This document shows, piece after piece, positions 11,801 through 23,928 of a DNA stretch of 64,000 nucleotides; the stretch's first letter is position 1, and every line of letters starts with the position of its first letter. The stretch lies in the NCBI GenBank assembly GCA_006384855.1, contig VCJN01001639.1, positions 62,001 through 126,000 of the forward strand. The letters run 5' to 3'. The notes below the pieces were generated by a model that was not told the origin of the DNA, did no database searches, and worked only from the letters and a program-made list of their open reading frames with translations. Position numbers and translations under genes: made by a program. This DNA is from Tetraselmis striata. Its lineage: Eukaryota > Chlorophyta > Chlorodendrophyceae > Chlorodendrales > Chlorodendraceae.

Positions 11801-12838
11801 CGGAGGGTCCAAACACTCGCAGATGGGGCATTCACTCCGGGCGCACCACCGCGTTCGGTGCTATTCCACTACAGTTGAGTGCCGCTAAAGCGCTGGGCGG
11901 ACGGGCACAATAATGTAAATCCGGATAGTAGTGGCCGTATATCTGCAGGCCATGTCGTTATTGAACGACGCAACATATTGTAATGGGCACAATATGCTGT
12001 TGTGTCATACCGTCGCGTAAGATAAGACACAATATTTTGTGCCCACGATATATTGTGTCGTTCAACAACTACATGGCCGGGCAGACATACGGCCACATTT
12101 AGTGAAGACTCAGGACAACTCGGGCATGATGAAGTCTGCGCAGCTGCGCCACACCTTCGTAGTGCTTCATCACCTCGACGTCGTCGTCGGGGAAGAAGGG
12201 AAGCTTCTCCTTGGAGATGCAAGGCAGTTTCAGCGACCCGTCACCTGCCAGCGCGTCCTTGATTTTCCCCTCCACGCCGACCTCGTGCGTCGCCGCGTCA
12301 TGCTCCACGTCTAGAAGTGCTTGGTTATGGCGGCAATGTCTTGGGGTGCCCACGCAGGTGTGGCACTGAGACCTCCCGTCCGCAGTGCTCTTAGTCACGC
12401 CCCACTGCTTGAATACCGCCTCGTGGGGCGCGTTAAAGTTCACGGTAGTTTACCTTGCCCCGGCCACCATCCATTCGTCCACCAGCATGCCGTCGCCCCT
12501 GCCCGGCGACATGTCCTCGTGGTGCATGACGAATACAATAACTTACGCTCCGCCGGCTGCAACAGCTCCCACAGGGACGACGGCCCTGTGTCACCCACAG
12601 CGGGGCCTCCCTCTCCACCCATAGCCTCCTCCTCTTGGCCTTGGGCCAGCGGCGAGCCGGGGTCTGCAGCTTGCTGCTGCGGCTGTTGCTGGCCGGCTTG
12701 TCTCGCGGCTGCTGCAACACTCCGCTCCCACGCTTTATTCTCCGCCTTGGTCGCCCACCTCGGCGCTGCTTTGGGCGCACCGATGGCTTTGCTATACCTC
12801 CGGGCATGACCTTTGTGTTTATATCGAGCTAGCAGCAT
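8876..12838 (-). CDS. KDZ-superfamily transposase (spliced)
   Basis: A DDE-type transposase of the Kyakuja-Dileera-Zisupton group. The diagnostic block is near the C-terminus: LPGIMVHW, CLHCKNCVMFGVMDSAEGP, DAISYDNGC, then after an intron NLHRYALNREPWLWKFVQI, LIDEFHAKNHVDCSCNYNS, KAGNFSLCEQKF. KDZ proteins have the same order: a YD-x-C motif, a NREP stretch, a D-FH--NH--CS--YN signature and an N----EQ with the catalytic Glu. The junction at about 9377/9277 joins YDNG and CNL in frame. Upstream exons carry cysteine clusters (CPICECLDPPEP with CVVCGH at 11640-11840, CPFCGCKVD at about 11000) as in CxC-type KDZ N-termini. The ATG at 12838 (LLARYKHKGHARRYSK) opens the N-terminal exon. About 11 exons are likely; most limits are approximate. 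I did not locate the first catalytic Asp. The frame ends at 8876-8878. Confidence 0.8.
11957..12068. repeat. Intronic imperfect palindrome with the AATATTTTGTGCC motif
   Basis: Arms 11957-12007 and 12022-12068 pair over about 45 bp (ends GTTATTGAACGAC and GTCGTTCAACAAC). It lies in an intron of the transposase gene and looks like a small inverted-repeat insertion. Confidence 0.8.
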
Positions 12839-13486
12839 GTCGCCGGCCCGCGAGGTAGCCGGTGCCGGCGCTGGCGCCGGCGATGGGGCAAGGGCGCTGG
12901 AAGAGAGAGGAGTGAGGTGCGGGCAGGGCTGGCTGGGGAGAATACCACCTGGAGTGGCGGAACAAGTTGTGCCTCGCGGCAGGTGACTCGAGTCGAGTTT
13001 CGAATTTGAACAACTGCGACTGATGGCGCGGCGCGGTACGGGCAGCGGCAGCCACACGTGGCATGGCCAACGCGTAAGATAAGACGCAATATTTTGGGCC
13101 CACAATATTTTGTGCCGAAACTTGAATTCCGTATCCTTGTTACAACTGGCGAGCTATCCTCGCCGCGCAACCCCACCTCCGCAGCCCGCGCAGCAGGCAC
13201 ACGCTCGCACCAGGCTACATAATGGGCGTGCTGCCCAAAAGTGTGGTTCCCGGACGCTGCGCCGCGGCGCTCCTCGCCACCGCGTCGCGGTTTGGGCGTT
13301 CTGCCGGCAGGCATGAAGAACGTTCCTGGCACTGGATGCTTTTGCCGGGCGTGGCACTCGCCGGCACGGTGATAAGGGCAGCACCGGTCCCGGTTGTGTT
13401 CCTGCCCCCGCAATATATAACCCCGGGTTACTGGAGACCTGCTGCCAGGCGGGGGGGCGGGGTTAGGGTTAGGGCTGGCTGGGAGG

Positions 13487-13586
13487 GCGTCAAGCAGGTG
13501 TACCGGGGTACACCCGGGGCGCACAGCGCGTGTGCTTAGAAGGGGTTGAGAATCGTGACAATTCTGCACGCCCAGACCTCATCAAT
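13487..13586 (-). repeat. Right inverted repeat of the KDZ element
   Basis: Reverse complement of 1403-1503 with about 15 percent differences. Directly inside it at 13460-13473 are two TTAGGG units, too few to be telomeric. Confidence 0.75.
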
Positions 13587-13640
13587 CCTGAAATCCAATC
13601 CTCCGCATCCCGCATATATGAAGTAGCGGGATGGATGAGT

Positions 13641-15496
13641 GATGCGCACACGCTTCGGTGTACCCGGGTACTGGTACACGCACTTCGGTCGACCTGATAT
13701 AGTGATATACAGGTGCGGTGACATTTCTTATTCTACAATGAATATTCGGGCCCTCCCCCCTGCTCAATATAAGTGTGGGTTCACTATCGGGGGTTCATTC
13801 CAGAGGGAGTCATGCTGTCCCGGGGGCGGAAAAACAGTTATAGAGGCAGTGTCACTGTAGAGGGGGCGGCAGCCCGACCGCCGCAGGCGCAACAACCGGC
13901 GCGCGCTGATCTCGCAATGTTGCCATCGATGCGCGTCGCGCCGCCGCCCGCCTGCTGTTTGCGGCCTGCTGTGAACTGCGCCAGCCACCCTATATAAGAG
14001 TCATATCATACAGGGCTACGAATTGCACTCAAATAAAATCCGCCCGGCAGTTTAATACCCCAACATACTGTATCGGCACCGCGGCGGTCTCCTCGCGTGA
14101 TAATTCTCTGCGAAAAAGTATCCTCTGCCCCGATCTACACGCATCCAGGCGAGAGCGCATATAGCACGCTGGTCGAGCCTTACGGATACTTCAAACGCCC
14201 TACCATAGGTGAGCGCTTACTGAATTCCGGTGACTGCACCATGTGACAGGCCGTCCTGTACTGCAACAGGACACCGACGGTGTGTACTCGTAGTCTCGTA
14301 CTCGTAGTGTCGGGGTCCCCCGACTGCCCTTCCCCCGCCCGCCTGTTAGTTTCCTTATCCCGGTCTCTTGAGCACAGTACGGAAGAAACCTCGAACGCGG
14401 TGCATAGCGATGCTCGCGATCCCGGGCCGCCGAACGACCGCTGATCAGCTTGGTAGGGGCGGGATAAGTCATTAAAACTATCCGAAGTCGCGACTGCGCA
14501 ATGCTGGATTATTGCTGGCCAGATCGCTATCATCGGCCTCTATTCTTGGATATTCCGCGGTGGGGCGTCGCAGGGGGCCTCCTGCGGGAGACGCGTTGTA
14601 CGTTGTACGAGTTTGTGGGAGTGGTGTCTGGTAATCCTACTAACACACCGATATGATAAACACAGCATGTATCATCATAACATAATGTCATTTATTTTAT
14701 TGATATGTATATATATGTAGATACATCTACGCTGTATTAATACAGCATGTACATACATGTACGCATGCCACATGTACCCGTCACATGTCATATTTGCTTT
14801 CAATAATGTCATATTATTGTCAATAATGTCAATATAATGTCAAGAATGTCATATTTGGCACGGAGTTTATATCCCCGTCACGTGGTACCCGTAGTACGGG
14901 GTATGGAGATAGTGGCCCATATTCTAAGGATATTTGATGTAATCCTTAGCGACCAGCACTGAATCCTTTAACGGGTGCCGACGCGCGCACGCACCCACGA
15001 GGCGGGTGCCTGAGGGTTGATTGTCCAAGAGGTGTCTTTTTGCCCCCCCCCCCCCCCCCCCCTGTCCTGGACATTTTGAGGGCACTTCAGATGATGAGAA
15101 GTCCCGACGATTGCGCGTCTACTGGTTTAGTGGCCACGTCAAACTTGTCCATCTGGGCGACATGAATCTCATCGCCTGTTTTAATGCAACCCATTAAAAG
15201 TAGGCTATCGGGATTATCTGTTAATTAATAATAAAGCCGCCCGCATCCGCCCGCACGTTCAAGCAGCAGCAGCAGGCGGGACGGATGCTCTGCTATCTAC
15301 TCGCGTACAGGTACAGCACGGCATAAAGGTACCGCCCGCGACTGTAGCGTCGTAGCGCGACCATTCGTAACGCAGTGCCGTTGACGAGGGCCAGCCTCTG
15401 TCCTCCAGCCTCTCGCAGACCTGCCGTGCATTTGGCTGCGGAGGAACCACCCGTTTGGCGTGCGGCGGTGCCGGGCCGGTTGTGCGGCGCGGCACG
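13641..15496. other. Intergenic region upstream of the GT31 gene
   Basis: No convincing gene. It holds a TATA-like box at 13991-13998 (TATATAAG), a short degenerate tandem repeat of AATGTCATATT type at 14795-14860, an AT-rich stretch 14640-14860, a C run at 15043-15062, and GCA repeats near 15265. Open frames at 14180-14533 (minus) lack protein-like composition. Confidence 0.5.
13991..13998 (+). promoter_or_regulatory. TATA-like box
   Basis: TATATAAG in a GC-rich context, with no gene recognised close downstream. It may be a remnant promoter at the outer edge of the KDZ element. Weak evidence. Confidence 0.2.
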
Positions 15497-17225
15497 ATGG
15501 GGCCCCGCGTGCTCGGGGCACTGCTGCTGCTCGTCTTCGCGTGGCCTTTCGCGGTCGTCTGGCTCCAGCACAGTGCGCTGTCGCCCGACGCGCGCGACGC
15601 GGTGTACCCACCTCGGAAGCACGCGCCCATGCCGGCTATCCGGCGGGTGGATATCTCGCTGACCAGCGGGACAGGCGAAGCTGCTTCGGCTGGAGCGCTG
15701 GAGGACGTTCGGGGCGTCGCGGCGGCGGCGGTGGCACGTGCAGGGCGCGACGCCTCGGCATCACCCGCCAACGGGGCGCCCGCCGACGGGAGGCAGCGAG
15801 TCAAAGCGTTCATCGGTGTCCAGGTGCGCACAACCCGCTCGTCCCTCCAGCCACCTCCGCTCGCCCCGCCCCGTCCCTCTTACGTGCCCGGCCTGATGGT
15901 CGCCCTGTGCTGGGCTGCAGACCGGGTTCCAGGGCAGAGTGACGCCGGACACCCCGGACAAGTACAACTACGAGCTGCGCCGGCAGTTGCTCCGGCAGAC
16001 GTGGTTCCCGCGGGACGAGGCAGAGATGAACAGGTCGGTGGGTGGCTGGCGCTGCACCAGACGCGGGAAACGGCATGCTTGCCACTGCTGCGCACTCACT
16101 CTCACCCAACCCACCTTCCCGCCCGCGCAGGTTGCTGTTTCTGAAGGGCTACGCCATGCGCTTCGTCATCGGGCAGACAGACGACCAAAGTGCGGAGGAG
16201 CAGCTGCGGCGGGAGATTGCCGCGTACGGGCCAATGCTCCGGCTGAACATCACCGAGAGCTACGAGGGCCTTGCGTGGAAATCGCACCACTACTTTTTGA
16301 TGGTGCACCGGTACTTTGATGCGGACTATGTGGTGAAGATCGATGACGACGTGTACCTCAGGTTTGGGGCCTCCGCTGCGCCCCGTTGGCCCGACTGCTT
16401 GCATCTCCCGCCCCACCCCACATCGCTGGGCTTGGCTGGGCCCGCTGACAGGGATGCGCCTCGCTCTGGGCAGGCCGGACCGGCTGATGCTTGCCATCAA
16501 CCAGTATTCGGAGCGGAAACATGACTACATCGGCTGCTTCAAGCGGGGGCCAATCATCACCAGGAGCAACCGCAAGTGGTTCGAGCCGGATCATGTGAGC
16601 CCCTCCCTTCCAGCTCCCCTCATAAGCGTGGCTTCCCGGCTGCCCGGAACAGGGCTCCCTCCCTCGGCCAGCAGCTGCGCCACAGTGCGTTCCTTGCAAG
16701 CTCATGCACGCCTGTGCCCTCTCCTGCACCTCCCATCCCCCTTTCCGGCAGGCGCGCCTGGGCGACGGCAACTACTTCTCCCACGCATACGGCCCCTTGT
16801 ACATCCTGTCTGGAAGGGTGATCGGCATGCTGGCCAGTGTGCCGATGGACTTCCTCCGCCACTTCATGAACGAAGGTGGGCCGAGGGAAAGGGGGGGGCT
16901 TACGGCTGTCTGCCATTAGGCGCAGAGGCTGGGGCATGGCACTGACCCCGGCGTCTCCCCTGCCCGGACAGATGTGACGGTGGGCGGCTGGATGATGCTG
17001 ATGGACGCCAAGGAATTTGACGACCGCCGGCTATGCACGCGCGACTGCCTCGGGTACTCCATCGGGGTGTACCCGATGCCTACGTGCCAGGGGCTGTGCG
17101 ACCCCGTGCGCGACCTCCCCCGGCTGCATGGCAACGCCAGCTGCAGGTCGGCCGCCGTCCCACTATCGTACTCCCAGCTGCCCATGCTCAGAGCATCGGT
17201 CCGCATGAATTCAGACGACAGATAG
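15497..17225 (+). CDS. GT31 family beta-1,3-galactosyltransferase-like protein (6 exons)
   Basis: Type II Golgi membrane glycosyltransferase expected to add galactose or a related sugar from a UDP donor to glycoproteins. Exons: 15497-15823, 15921-16033, 16131-16361, 16474-16594, 16752-16875, 16972-17225. All introns are GT-AG, all junctions keep phase, giving 389 aa. Residues 5-25 form a signal anchor (VLGALLLLVFAWPFAVVWLQ). The catalytic domain starts near FIGVQTGF and LRRQLLRQTWFP, as in plant GT31 proteins. The metal-binding DxD is KIDDDVYLR at about 216-224. Later come GCFKRGPIITR, NYFSHAYGPLYILS and DVTVGGWMM, the usual GT31 C-terminal blocks. A Cys-rich tail (RRLCTRDCLG, MPTCQGLC) follows. 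The ATG at 15497 is chosen because the signal anchor follows directly; an in-frame CTG/ATG-like extension upstream has no such support. The gene is convergent with the ATAD2-like gene. Confidence 0.93.
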
Positions 17226-17461
17226 ACGAAGACCTCTGCTCCCGGCAGGAAGAGAGGTGCCAGTCATCACATGAATTTTCTGTCGGCAGACTAGGAACCC
17301 CCCCCCCCCCCCCGCCAACCCCTGCCCTATGCCACTGTGCTCACATTTTGAGCAGATAGCACCTAGCAGAAATAGCACCATTCATGATGCCCATCCACAT
17401 ACTACGGTGGACAAGGATGCATTGAATACGCCTCATTCCCATCCATGTTGGGAGCAAAGTT

Positions 17462-17466
17462 TGTAA
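17462..17466 (+). terminator. Candidate poly(A) signal TGTAA of the GT31 gene
   Basis: TGTAA, the usual chlorophyte poly(A) signal, lies 237 nt after the stop codon. The 3' UTR would include the C run at 17299-17313. Confidence 0.45.
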
Positions 17467-18901
17467 TTTCATTGCTGCTGTACAGTAATATATTTGTTGC
17501 TCATTTGCATGTACCGCAACCAAACACGTATAGTGATATATATATAGTCTGAGTGTATGCATTTTAACCAAGTTGTTGACCCCCAGCACCCCTTCGTGAA
17601 CGCTGACAACTCAGTCTTGAAGCGTGTCATCATACAGACATCGCAAAAGCACTTGGAACACTGCACAAACACAATGTTCCCTGCGCCAAGAAAACAAATC
17701 ATTGGTTAGGCGACCCCCAAACCTGGCTTTGTGTTGTGGTATCCTCGATGCTCTAGCGCCCCCCCCCCCCACCCCCCTCCACCACCACCACCACCATCCC
17801 CTTTTTCACTATTTTATCATCATCTGGCTGACAGCCCTGCGTGCCCTTCCGGCTGTGTATGAGTGCAAATGCTCGCGGTCATGTTGGTGATGCCTTGGCG
17901 ATCTTACGGGTGCAGGGAAGCATTGTCACAGCTCAGCGCCTCAAGGTTGTCCACCAGCAGTGGAAGGTGCCAACGGGGGTCAGTCCTCGCGGCGATGCCG
18001 GGTAGCAAGTGCACAGGGGGAGGCCCCCACGCGCCCATATCTAGGCAGGTGCGGGTGCTGGGCTAAGGAGAAGATGGCGCAGTGAGCCTTGTCACCGGTG
18101 CCCAGGCGCTGTAATTCCTTGCCCCCATGTGCTACTTGACAGCCGCGCCGCCGCTCCGCGGGATGCTAGCCGGGGTTCCCCGGATGCTAGAGCCCAAACA
18201 CCCCCTGCGCAAACACATTCCACCTCATAGATGCGATGTTGATGATGGTAGTAGAGTTCCGGGCTTCCGCGCCGCACGCTACCTGTTCGCTGCTGCAGAG
18301 CAAATGCGGCCGGCATGCTGCCGACAGCGCGGCGTGGCAATCGATGGGCAGCAGTGTCGTACACTGAAAGAGCGCAGTGCGGGCACCCGGTTCCGCAAAG
18401 GAGGGTGTGGACTCTTGTGATGCCACGCTGAGGTGCAAACAACGGATGTTTGAAGGCGTCGGCTGTCCAGGTCGCCAACAGAAGTGGCCGCTATCGCTTG
18501 GGCAGCCCCATAGGGCAGCTCTGCGGGACTGGCGGCGAATGGCAAGACCGCTAATTTGCAATTCAAATTTCAAATGCCTCTGTCGACTCTTGCGTACTTC
18601 TCACCGGTGTGTGAGCGGGTGGTGGAGCGCCGCGGACGGTGCCGGGCACGCGCCCAGCCTGAGAGGCACCTAGCCGCGGGTTCGATGCAGGGGAGCCAAC
18701 GCTCCGGCTAGACTTCCAATCTCAGCAAAACATGTGTGTACCGAAAAGGCTAGGCATTGCTACATGGGAATGGTCCGCCATGCTGCATTCGCCTCCATGT
18801 GCCGGCCAGAGCACACGCGGCGCTCGTCCCGGTAGCGCAGTCCGCAGCAGCACACGGGAATGGGGTCATGCGTCGCCGTGCCCTCCTGGCGGAGCCCTAC
18901 T
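17467..18901. other. Convergent intergenic region (GT31 / ATAD2-like 3' ends)
   Basis: No gene recognised. A C run with CCA repeats lies at 17761-17800. Open frames on both strands at 18090-18570 overlap each other and lack protein-like composition. The right part should contain the 3' UTR of the minus-strand ATAD2-like gene. Confidence 0.4.
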
Positions 18902-21900
18902 TCAGGGCGCCTGCTCCGAAACCGCCGCCGCCGCCAGCGTGAGGAGGTGCGCCACCACGGCCTCGCGGTCTACGGTCCAGCGGTGCTGGATCAGCGCGCG
19001 GCGCAGCACGGCGTGCAGGGCCTCGAGGCGCTGCAGTGTCATGCCGTCTGACGTGCGGGCCAGCTCGTCCTGGCGCACAGAGGACAGCGGTGTGTGTCCC
19101 CGGGAGGAGAGGGAGGGGGGGCATAGTTAAGCCAGCAGCCGGCTAAATAATAAGGAAACATTGATATACTGTAACAGTGCAGTGGGCGTGTACAAGATAC
19201 AACTAGTTGTTTTGCACCATCCGATTCCCTCCATCAAGGCACCATCAGGATTCCCAGCCGTAATCATGGTGTATTCTGATAGATTTCAGGCATATTTCCT
19301 CGCCCAGGGGTCGACAGCAGTAATACACAACCGCAACCCGAATAGTGGATTTGGTAGGGTTCAAGACACACGGTGAGCCTCCAAGCGTAGACGCCAGTGC
19401 CAAGAGTAATGCAGAAACTGAGCGCTCCTAGTCCGCAGGGCGCTGGCGAGGACGGACGGGGGCAGGAGAGGCGGCGGCTGGGCGCACCCGCAGCCAGCAG
19501 GCGCGCTCTTCCTGCTCGGGCGTCAGAATCACCGCCACGTCCAGCTCCTCCTCCTCCACGGGCTCCACCACCTCCGGCTCGACCGCAGCGGCACCCTCCG
19601 CCGCCGCCTCGGTTGCCGCGCCGCCCTCGGCCGGGGCCGCCGCCGCGGCGGGACCACTGGTCTCCGCCAACGCAGCCGCGCTCTCTGGCGCACCATTGCC
19701 GGCTGGCGAGCGCCCCGCCCCCGGGACCTCAACCCGCAGCGCCGCCCCCGCACCGAACGCCTGGCCGGCGTCCGGGGCGCCGCCCTCAGCATCCGCCACC
19801 ACCGCCGCAGCCGGCACCTCAGCGGCAGGCACAGACAGGTGCGGGCTCCCTGCCTCCGGCATCGCCGTGTCGTCGCCCGCAGGCGGCTGCCCCGCCGGGC
19901 CTACCTCCGGAACCGCCTCAAGCGCTCCGCCCTCCGCCATCGCCGCGACGCCGCCATCGGGCGACGGCAGCGCAGCTGCCGCCTCGGGAACCGCCTCCAG
20001 GGCCGCCTCCGCTGCCTTGCTTCCCAGAGCCTCGGCGGGTGGCAGCTGCTCGTACTGCTGCCGCAGGAGCGCTAGGCCGCCGTCTTCCGGGTCGGGCGAG
20101 TGCGGCGCAGCGAGGCCCTCTTCCCCCACAGCCGTCCCTGGCGCGACCGCCTCCGCCCCCGCCACCGCCGCTCCGGCGGTGTCCTCCATTGCTGCCGGGG
20201 CTGCTGCCGCGCCAGGCTCTTCAGGGGGGGCGCCATCGGTGGGCATGCCGCGGAGCGGGGTGGCATCCGGCCCCTCCCCTCCGCCAGCTGCACCTGCAGC
20301 GGCCGCGCCATCCACTTCCATCGCCACGGCCTCCGCGCCCGCCTCGGCAGCCACCCCCCCGGCAGCGTCCGCCTCTCCCCCCGCCTCCCGGCGCGCCTCC
20401 TCCCCAGCTGCGGCAGCACATTCGACGGCGTCCGGTCCCGCCTCGGCGTCGCTGACCGCCTGGCTGCTGGAGCGCCGCTCCGCCCGCCGCTGCCGTTCCT
20501 CCAGCACGCGCCGCCGGATCTTCTCCGGGTCCTCAAACATAACCCTGCTCACACAGAGCGCAAGGACGCAAGGCCGCGCGTCAGCAACCCCCAGCAGCAT
20601 CACCCCGCACCGGCCGGGCCGCGCCAAGCCGCCTATGCAGTCTATAACATCGCCCCCCACCCCCTCGGGCTCCGATAACAGCACCGGCGCGCCCTCACAG
20701 CGCAGTGTCACCTCCCTACAGGACACCCAGGCCTGCGGTCATGCGCAACAACCAGCGAGAGAGTACCGCAAGCAAGGGTCATGAAGCAGCGTCCATATCA
20801 AATTTGGATACGCAGGTGTACTACGATGTAGCTACGCGCGTGCGCCATGGCAGGAGAAGGTTGCAGCGTCAGTTCGGCAGATGGCGAGGATGGCGCGGGG
20901 GGCGGGAGCCAGGCGGAGAGGGTGTGCTGCGGCCACACTGCGGGGTATGGCAACAGCGCATGTTGCGGATGCTGATGATGGGGCGCGGAAGAAGCAGTGA
21001 GGTGAGGTGCGGGCAGGATGGGGGGGGGGGGGGGGGGGGCAGGCGCACCGGCGGTCCATCGGCTCGCCGCGCAGCCTGGCGCTGGCGCGCGTCCCGCGCG
21101 GGTTGTGCGCGTCTGGCGCCCCGCGCTGCCCGTCGCCGCCGCCGTCGCCCCCCGCCGCCCCGCCCGCGCCCGCATCCTCCATCCCTGCGCACCCCGAAAC
21201 ACGCCCACGTTCAGCAGCCCGCACAGGACCGCCCGTGTCTACATCCGCCGATGCTATCCACAGCAAACAAGGGCACATTGCTCGAGTGCTCTGAGTGACC
21301 GTGCGCTTGCGCTTGCTTTATGCTAAAACTGCTGGTGTTTCGTATTGGTATACAGCCCTTCCGGCGGCTTTTCGGTCTAATGCAAAAGCTGGGTAAAGAA
21401 CACATGTAAGGGCCTCACTTCGTCAAGTGCTGTTTCCTCTTGTTTTCATTGATTTTTTACATCTATTCTTATAATCCAGGCTTCATAAAGATTCAGCGTT
21501 CTTAAATATTCTTCCAAAGGTAGGCATTCCGTACTTTAGGTATATACTGACCAATAATTGGTCATAAAGGCGGCGGACATTCGTATCCTGTCGTTCTTTG
21601 GGTGTGCCCCATCCGCTCCCTTTCCCATAATAATGGCGCCCCTCTGTCCCCCGCTATCCTTTGGGCCATCAATGTGTGTGGGCTGTGTCGTCCCGTTGGC
21701 ACAAATCGGCACGCTCTGCTGCGGTCCCTGTGGCCCGATACGCACCCCATGCCGTGTTCCAGGGATAATTGTCGGTGCGGGGGGGTGGGGTGGGGGGGGG
21801 GGTGTCACCTGGCGGCGCGGGGGCGGGGCCTCCACGGGCGTGGATCGCCTCGCACTTGGTCACGAGGTCGGCGTGGATTCGGCCCATCACCAGCTCCCGC

Positions 21901-23846
21901 GCGCTGTCCTCCAGCGCGTACGCCTTGCTGATCACGCGCACGCCGTCGGGGTCGTTCTCCAGGTAGGCGGCGAACCCCTGCGCGCGTGCCGTGTCAGCCG
22001 GGCAGGATCCACGGCTTGCGCTGAGACAAACAGGGCCGCGGGGCGCGACAATAATAGGACAAGGCAGGTCGACGGAAAGTGGAGCCCGAGAACGGCCGGG
22101 AGCGGGGGCGGGGGGCGAGGGGGGGGGGGGGGGGGTGCCTTTGGGATGAGCGCGATATCCGCAAGGAACGCAGCCGGAGTCGGGTACATCTGCCGGTCGA
22201 CGCGGGACAGCAGCGTGGCCAGGTCCATCGGCTCCTTCACCGCCTCCCAGTACTCCGGCTCCTCGTCCGGCGACGGCGGCTCCAGGAATATCTGCCACCG
22301 CTTGTCGCACAGCAGCCTGCGCACGTTCGGGCTGGGGCTCAGCCCTGTCCAGGCAGCCACCGCAGCCAGGAGATCGCCGGCCGGAAGCCCGACGCGGGCC
22401 GCCTACATACCGGGTGGCGATCTCGCGCAGCGCCATGCGCAGCGCGCGCAGCACCGCTTGGTCCTCCTCGTACCGGGCACGCATCTCCTCCAGCTCGTGC
22501 TCCCGCTTGGCCTTTTCCCGCACGGCGAGGGCATCCTGCGCCAGGGGCAACGGCTGGCGGCGAGTGGCAGGGCGGGAAGGACGGGGGGCTCAGGATGCCG
22601 CAAGCTCCGCCTCGGGAACATGCAAGCGCAGAGAAAGGTGCGCAGAGGTAGGTGCCGTGCCCAGGAGGGCGGCGCAGATGGTCCCGCACCTGTGGCGCTT
22701 CCCCTTTGGGCGCCTTCCGCTTGGGCGGCGGAGCGGGCGCCACGGCCATGTTGGCCAGCTCCTCAAAGAATGCCGCGCGCTCGGGCTGGCCTAGCAAAGC
22801 AGGGAAACGGGGCTTGAGGCCACATGAGGCGCCCGGAAGTGTACACTGCTGCTGCCGGGGAAGCAGCTGGGCCCTAATAAATAAAAGATGCTGTACTGAC
22901 AGCTGCGGACCCCCTGCTCACACCGATACCGACACTACCGCCCACAGATATCGATCATAGTGTCACAGCGGCAGTAGACAGCCGTGTCTTCCGTGTCCAC
23001 TGGCTCCTCCGTGGCCAGTCGCATGTTTGGCATGGTTGTAACACGCAATCCCAGAAGTTCCACCGATGGCCACTCTTGCCCCGCAGGCTGGTGGTGTGCA
23101 TCAGTGGGTATGGGCTCGCTTTGGCTGCTATGGCTCAGACAGGCTATGGTTCAGACACAGATAGACCGCCCACCGATGGCACACTCTTGCCCCGCAGGCT
23201 GGTGGTGTGCATGGGTGGGTATGGGCTCGCTTTGGCAGCCGCTGCCAACCTTACCGGGTGGGCTGAGCTCGTGGAAGTTGGGCCCCGTGCTGCCAAAAAG
23301 CTGCAGGATCTCGGGCTCCAGCTCCTCCATGGCCGCGTCCGCTGACCCGAGCAGGAACAGCGGCAGGTCGGGGGGCAGGTCCGCCAGCAGCATCCACAGC
23401 GTGGCGCGCAGCGACAAGGGCGCAGTGTCCCACCACAGCTGGCACAGGACACCGGGCAAGCTTCTCAGTGGGGCTGTGCTGGCCGTTGTAAGGAGGAAGC
23501 TATAAGGAGGAGGGCCGATGAGGGTGCCGGGAGAGACGGCACAGCTGGGTCATTTGTGACACAGTGACACAATGAACCCATGGGCGGAGGACATGCCCGT
23601 AGACAGCAACCCCCACCCACGGCGATGCCAGCCACTGTCCCGGGATGCGACACGGGGGCAGAGCCGCCTACCTGCAGGTGCGGGAGGAAGAGGATAGCTG
23701 GCGCCGCGCGCCGGGCCTCCACTACCGCGTGCACCAGCGCCTCCTCTGGCGTGCGGGCAGACACGTCCGACAGGAGGCTGCGCGCAAGGGCGGGGTGCAG
23801 GAGGCAGCAGTTATCTGAGTGCTGGCTGCTGTACATTTGCCGCCCG

Positions 23847-23928
<82 letters not shown>

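Larger units (their letters stand above)
1351..13640 (-). mobile_element. Composite KDZ-type DNA transposon, about 12.2 kb
   Basis: The segment is bounded by inverted repeats (1403-1503 against 13487-13586, about 85 percent alike) and holds a spliced KDZ transposase gene on the minus strand at 8876-12838. Between the ends lie at least two more spliced genes without recognisable relatives, a low-complexity protein and a repeat block at 6.35-8.77 kb. KDZ elements are large cut-and-paste transposons with terminal inverted repeats and often accessory genes. The exact ends and the target-site duplication were not resolved: the inverted repeats may be subterminal. The alternative is that several smaller elements lie nested here and the inverted repeats belong to an outer one. 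Confidence 0.6.

Noticed and set aside
13455-13475. TTAGGG units as an interstitial telomere
   Set aside because: Only two units, and chlorophyte telomeres are usually TTTAGGG or TTTTAGGG.
14180-14533. Minus-strand 117-codon frame
   Set aside because: Competing frames on the same strand, no motif and no splice support.
18640-18720. Possible tRNA with GGGTTCGATGC box
   Set aside because: No matching D arm or acceptor stem found.
19397-20784. Long plus-strand open frames (352 and 362 codons) rich in Pro, Ala and Ser
   Set aside because: Antisense of the Ala/Glu/Pro-rich exon of the ATAD2-like gene, whose minus-strand frame joins conserved exons in phase on both sides.
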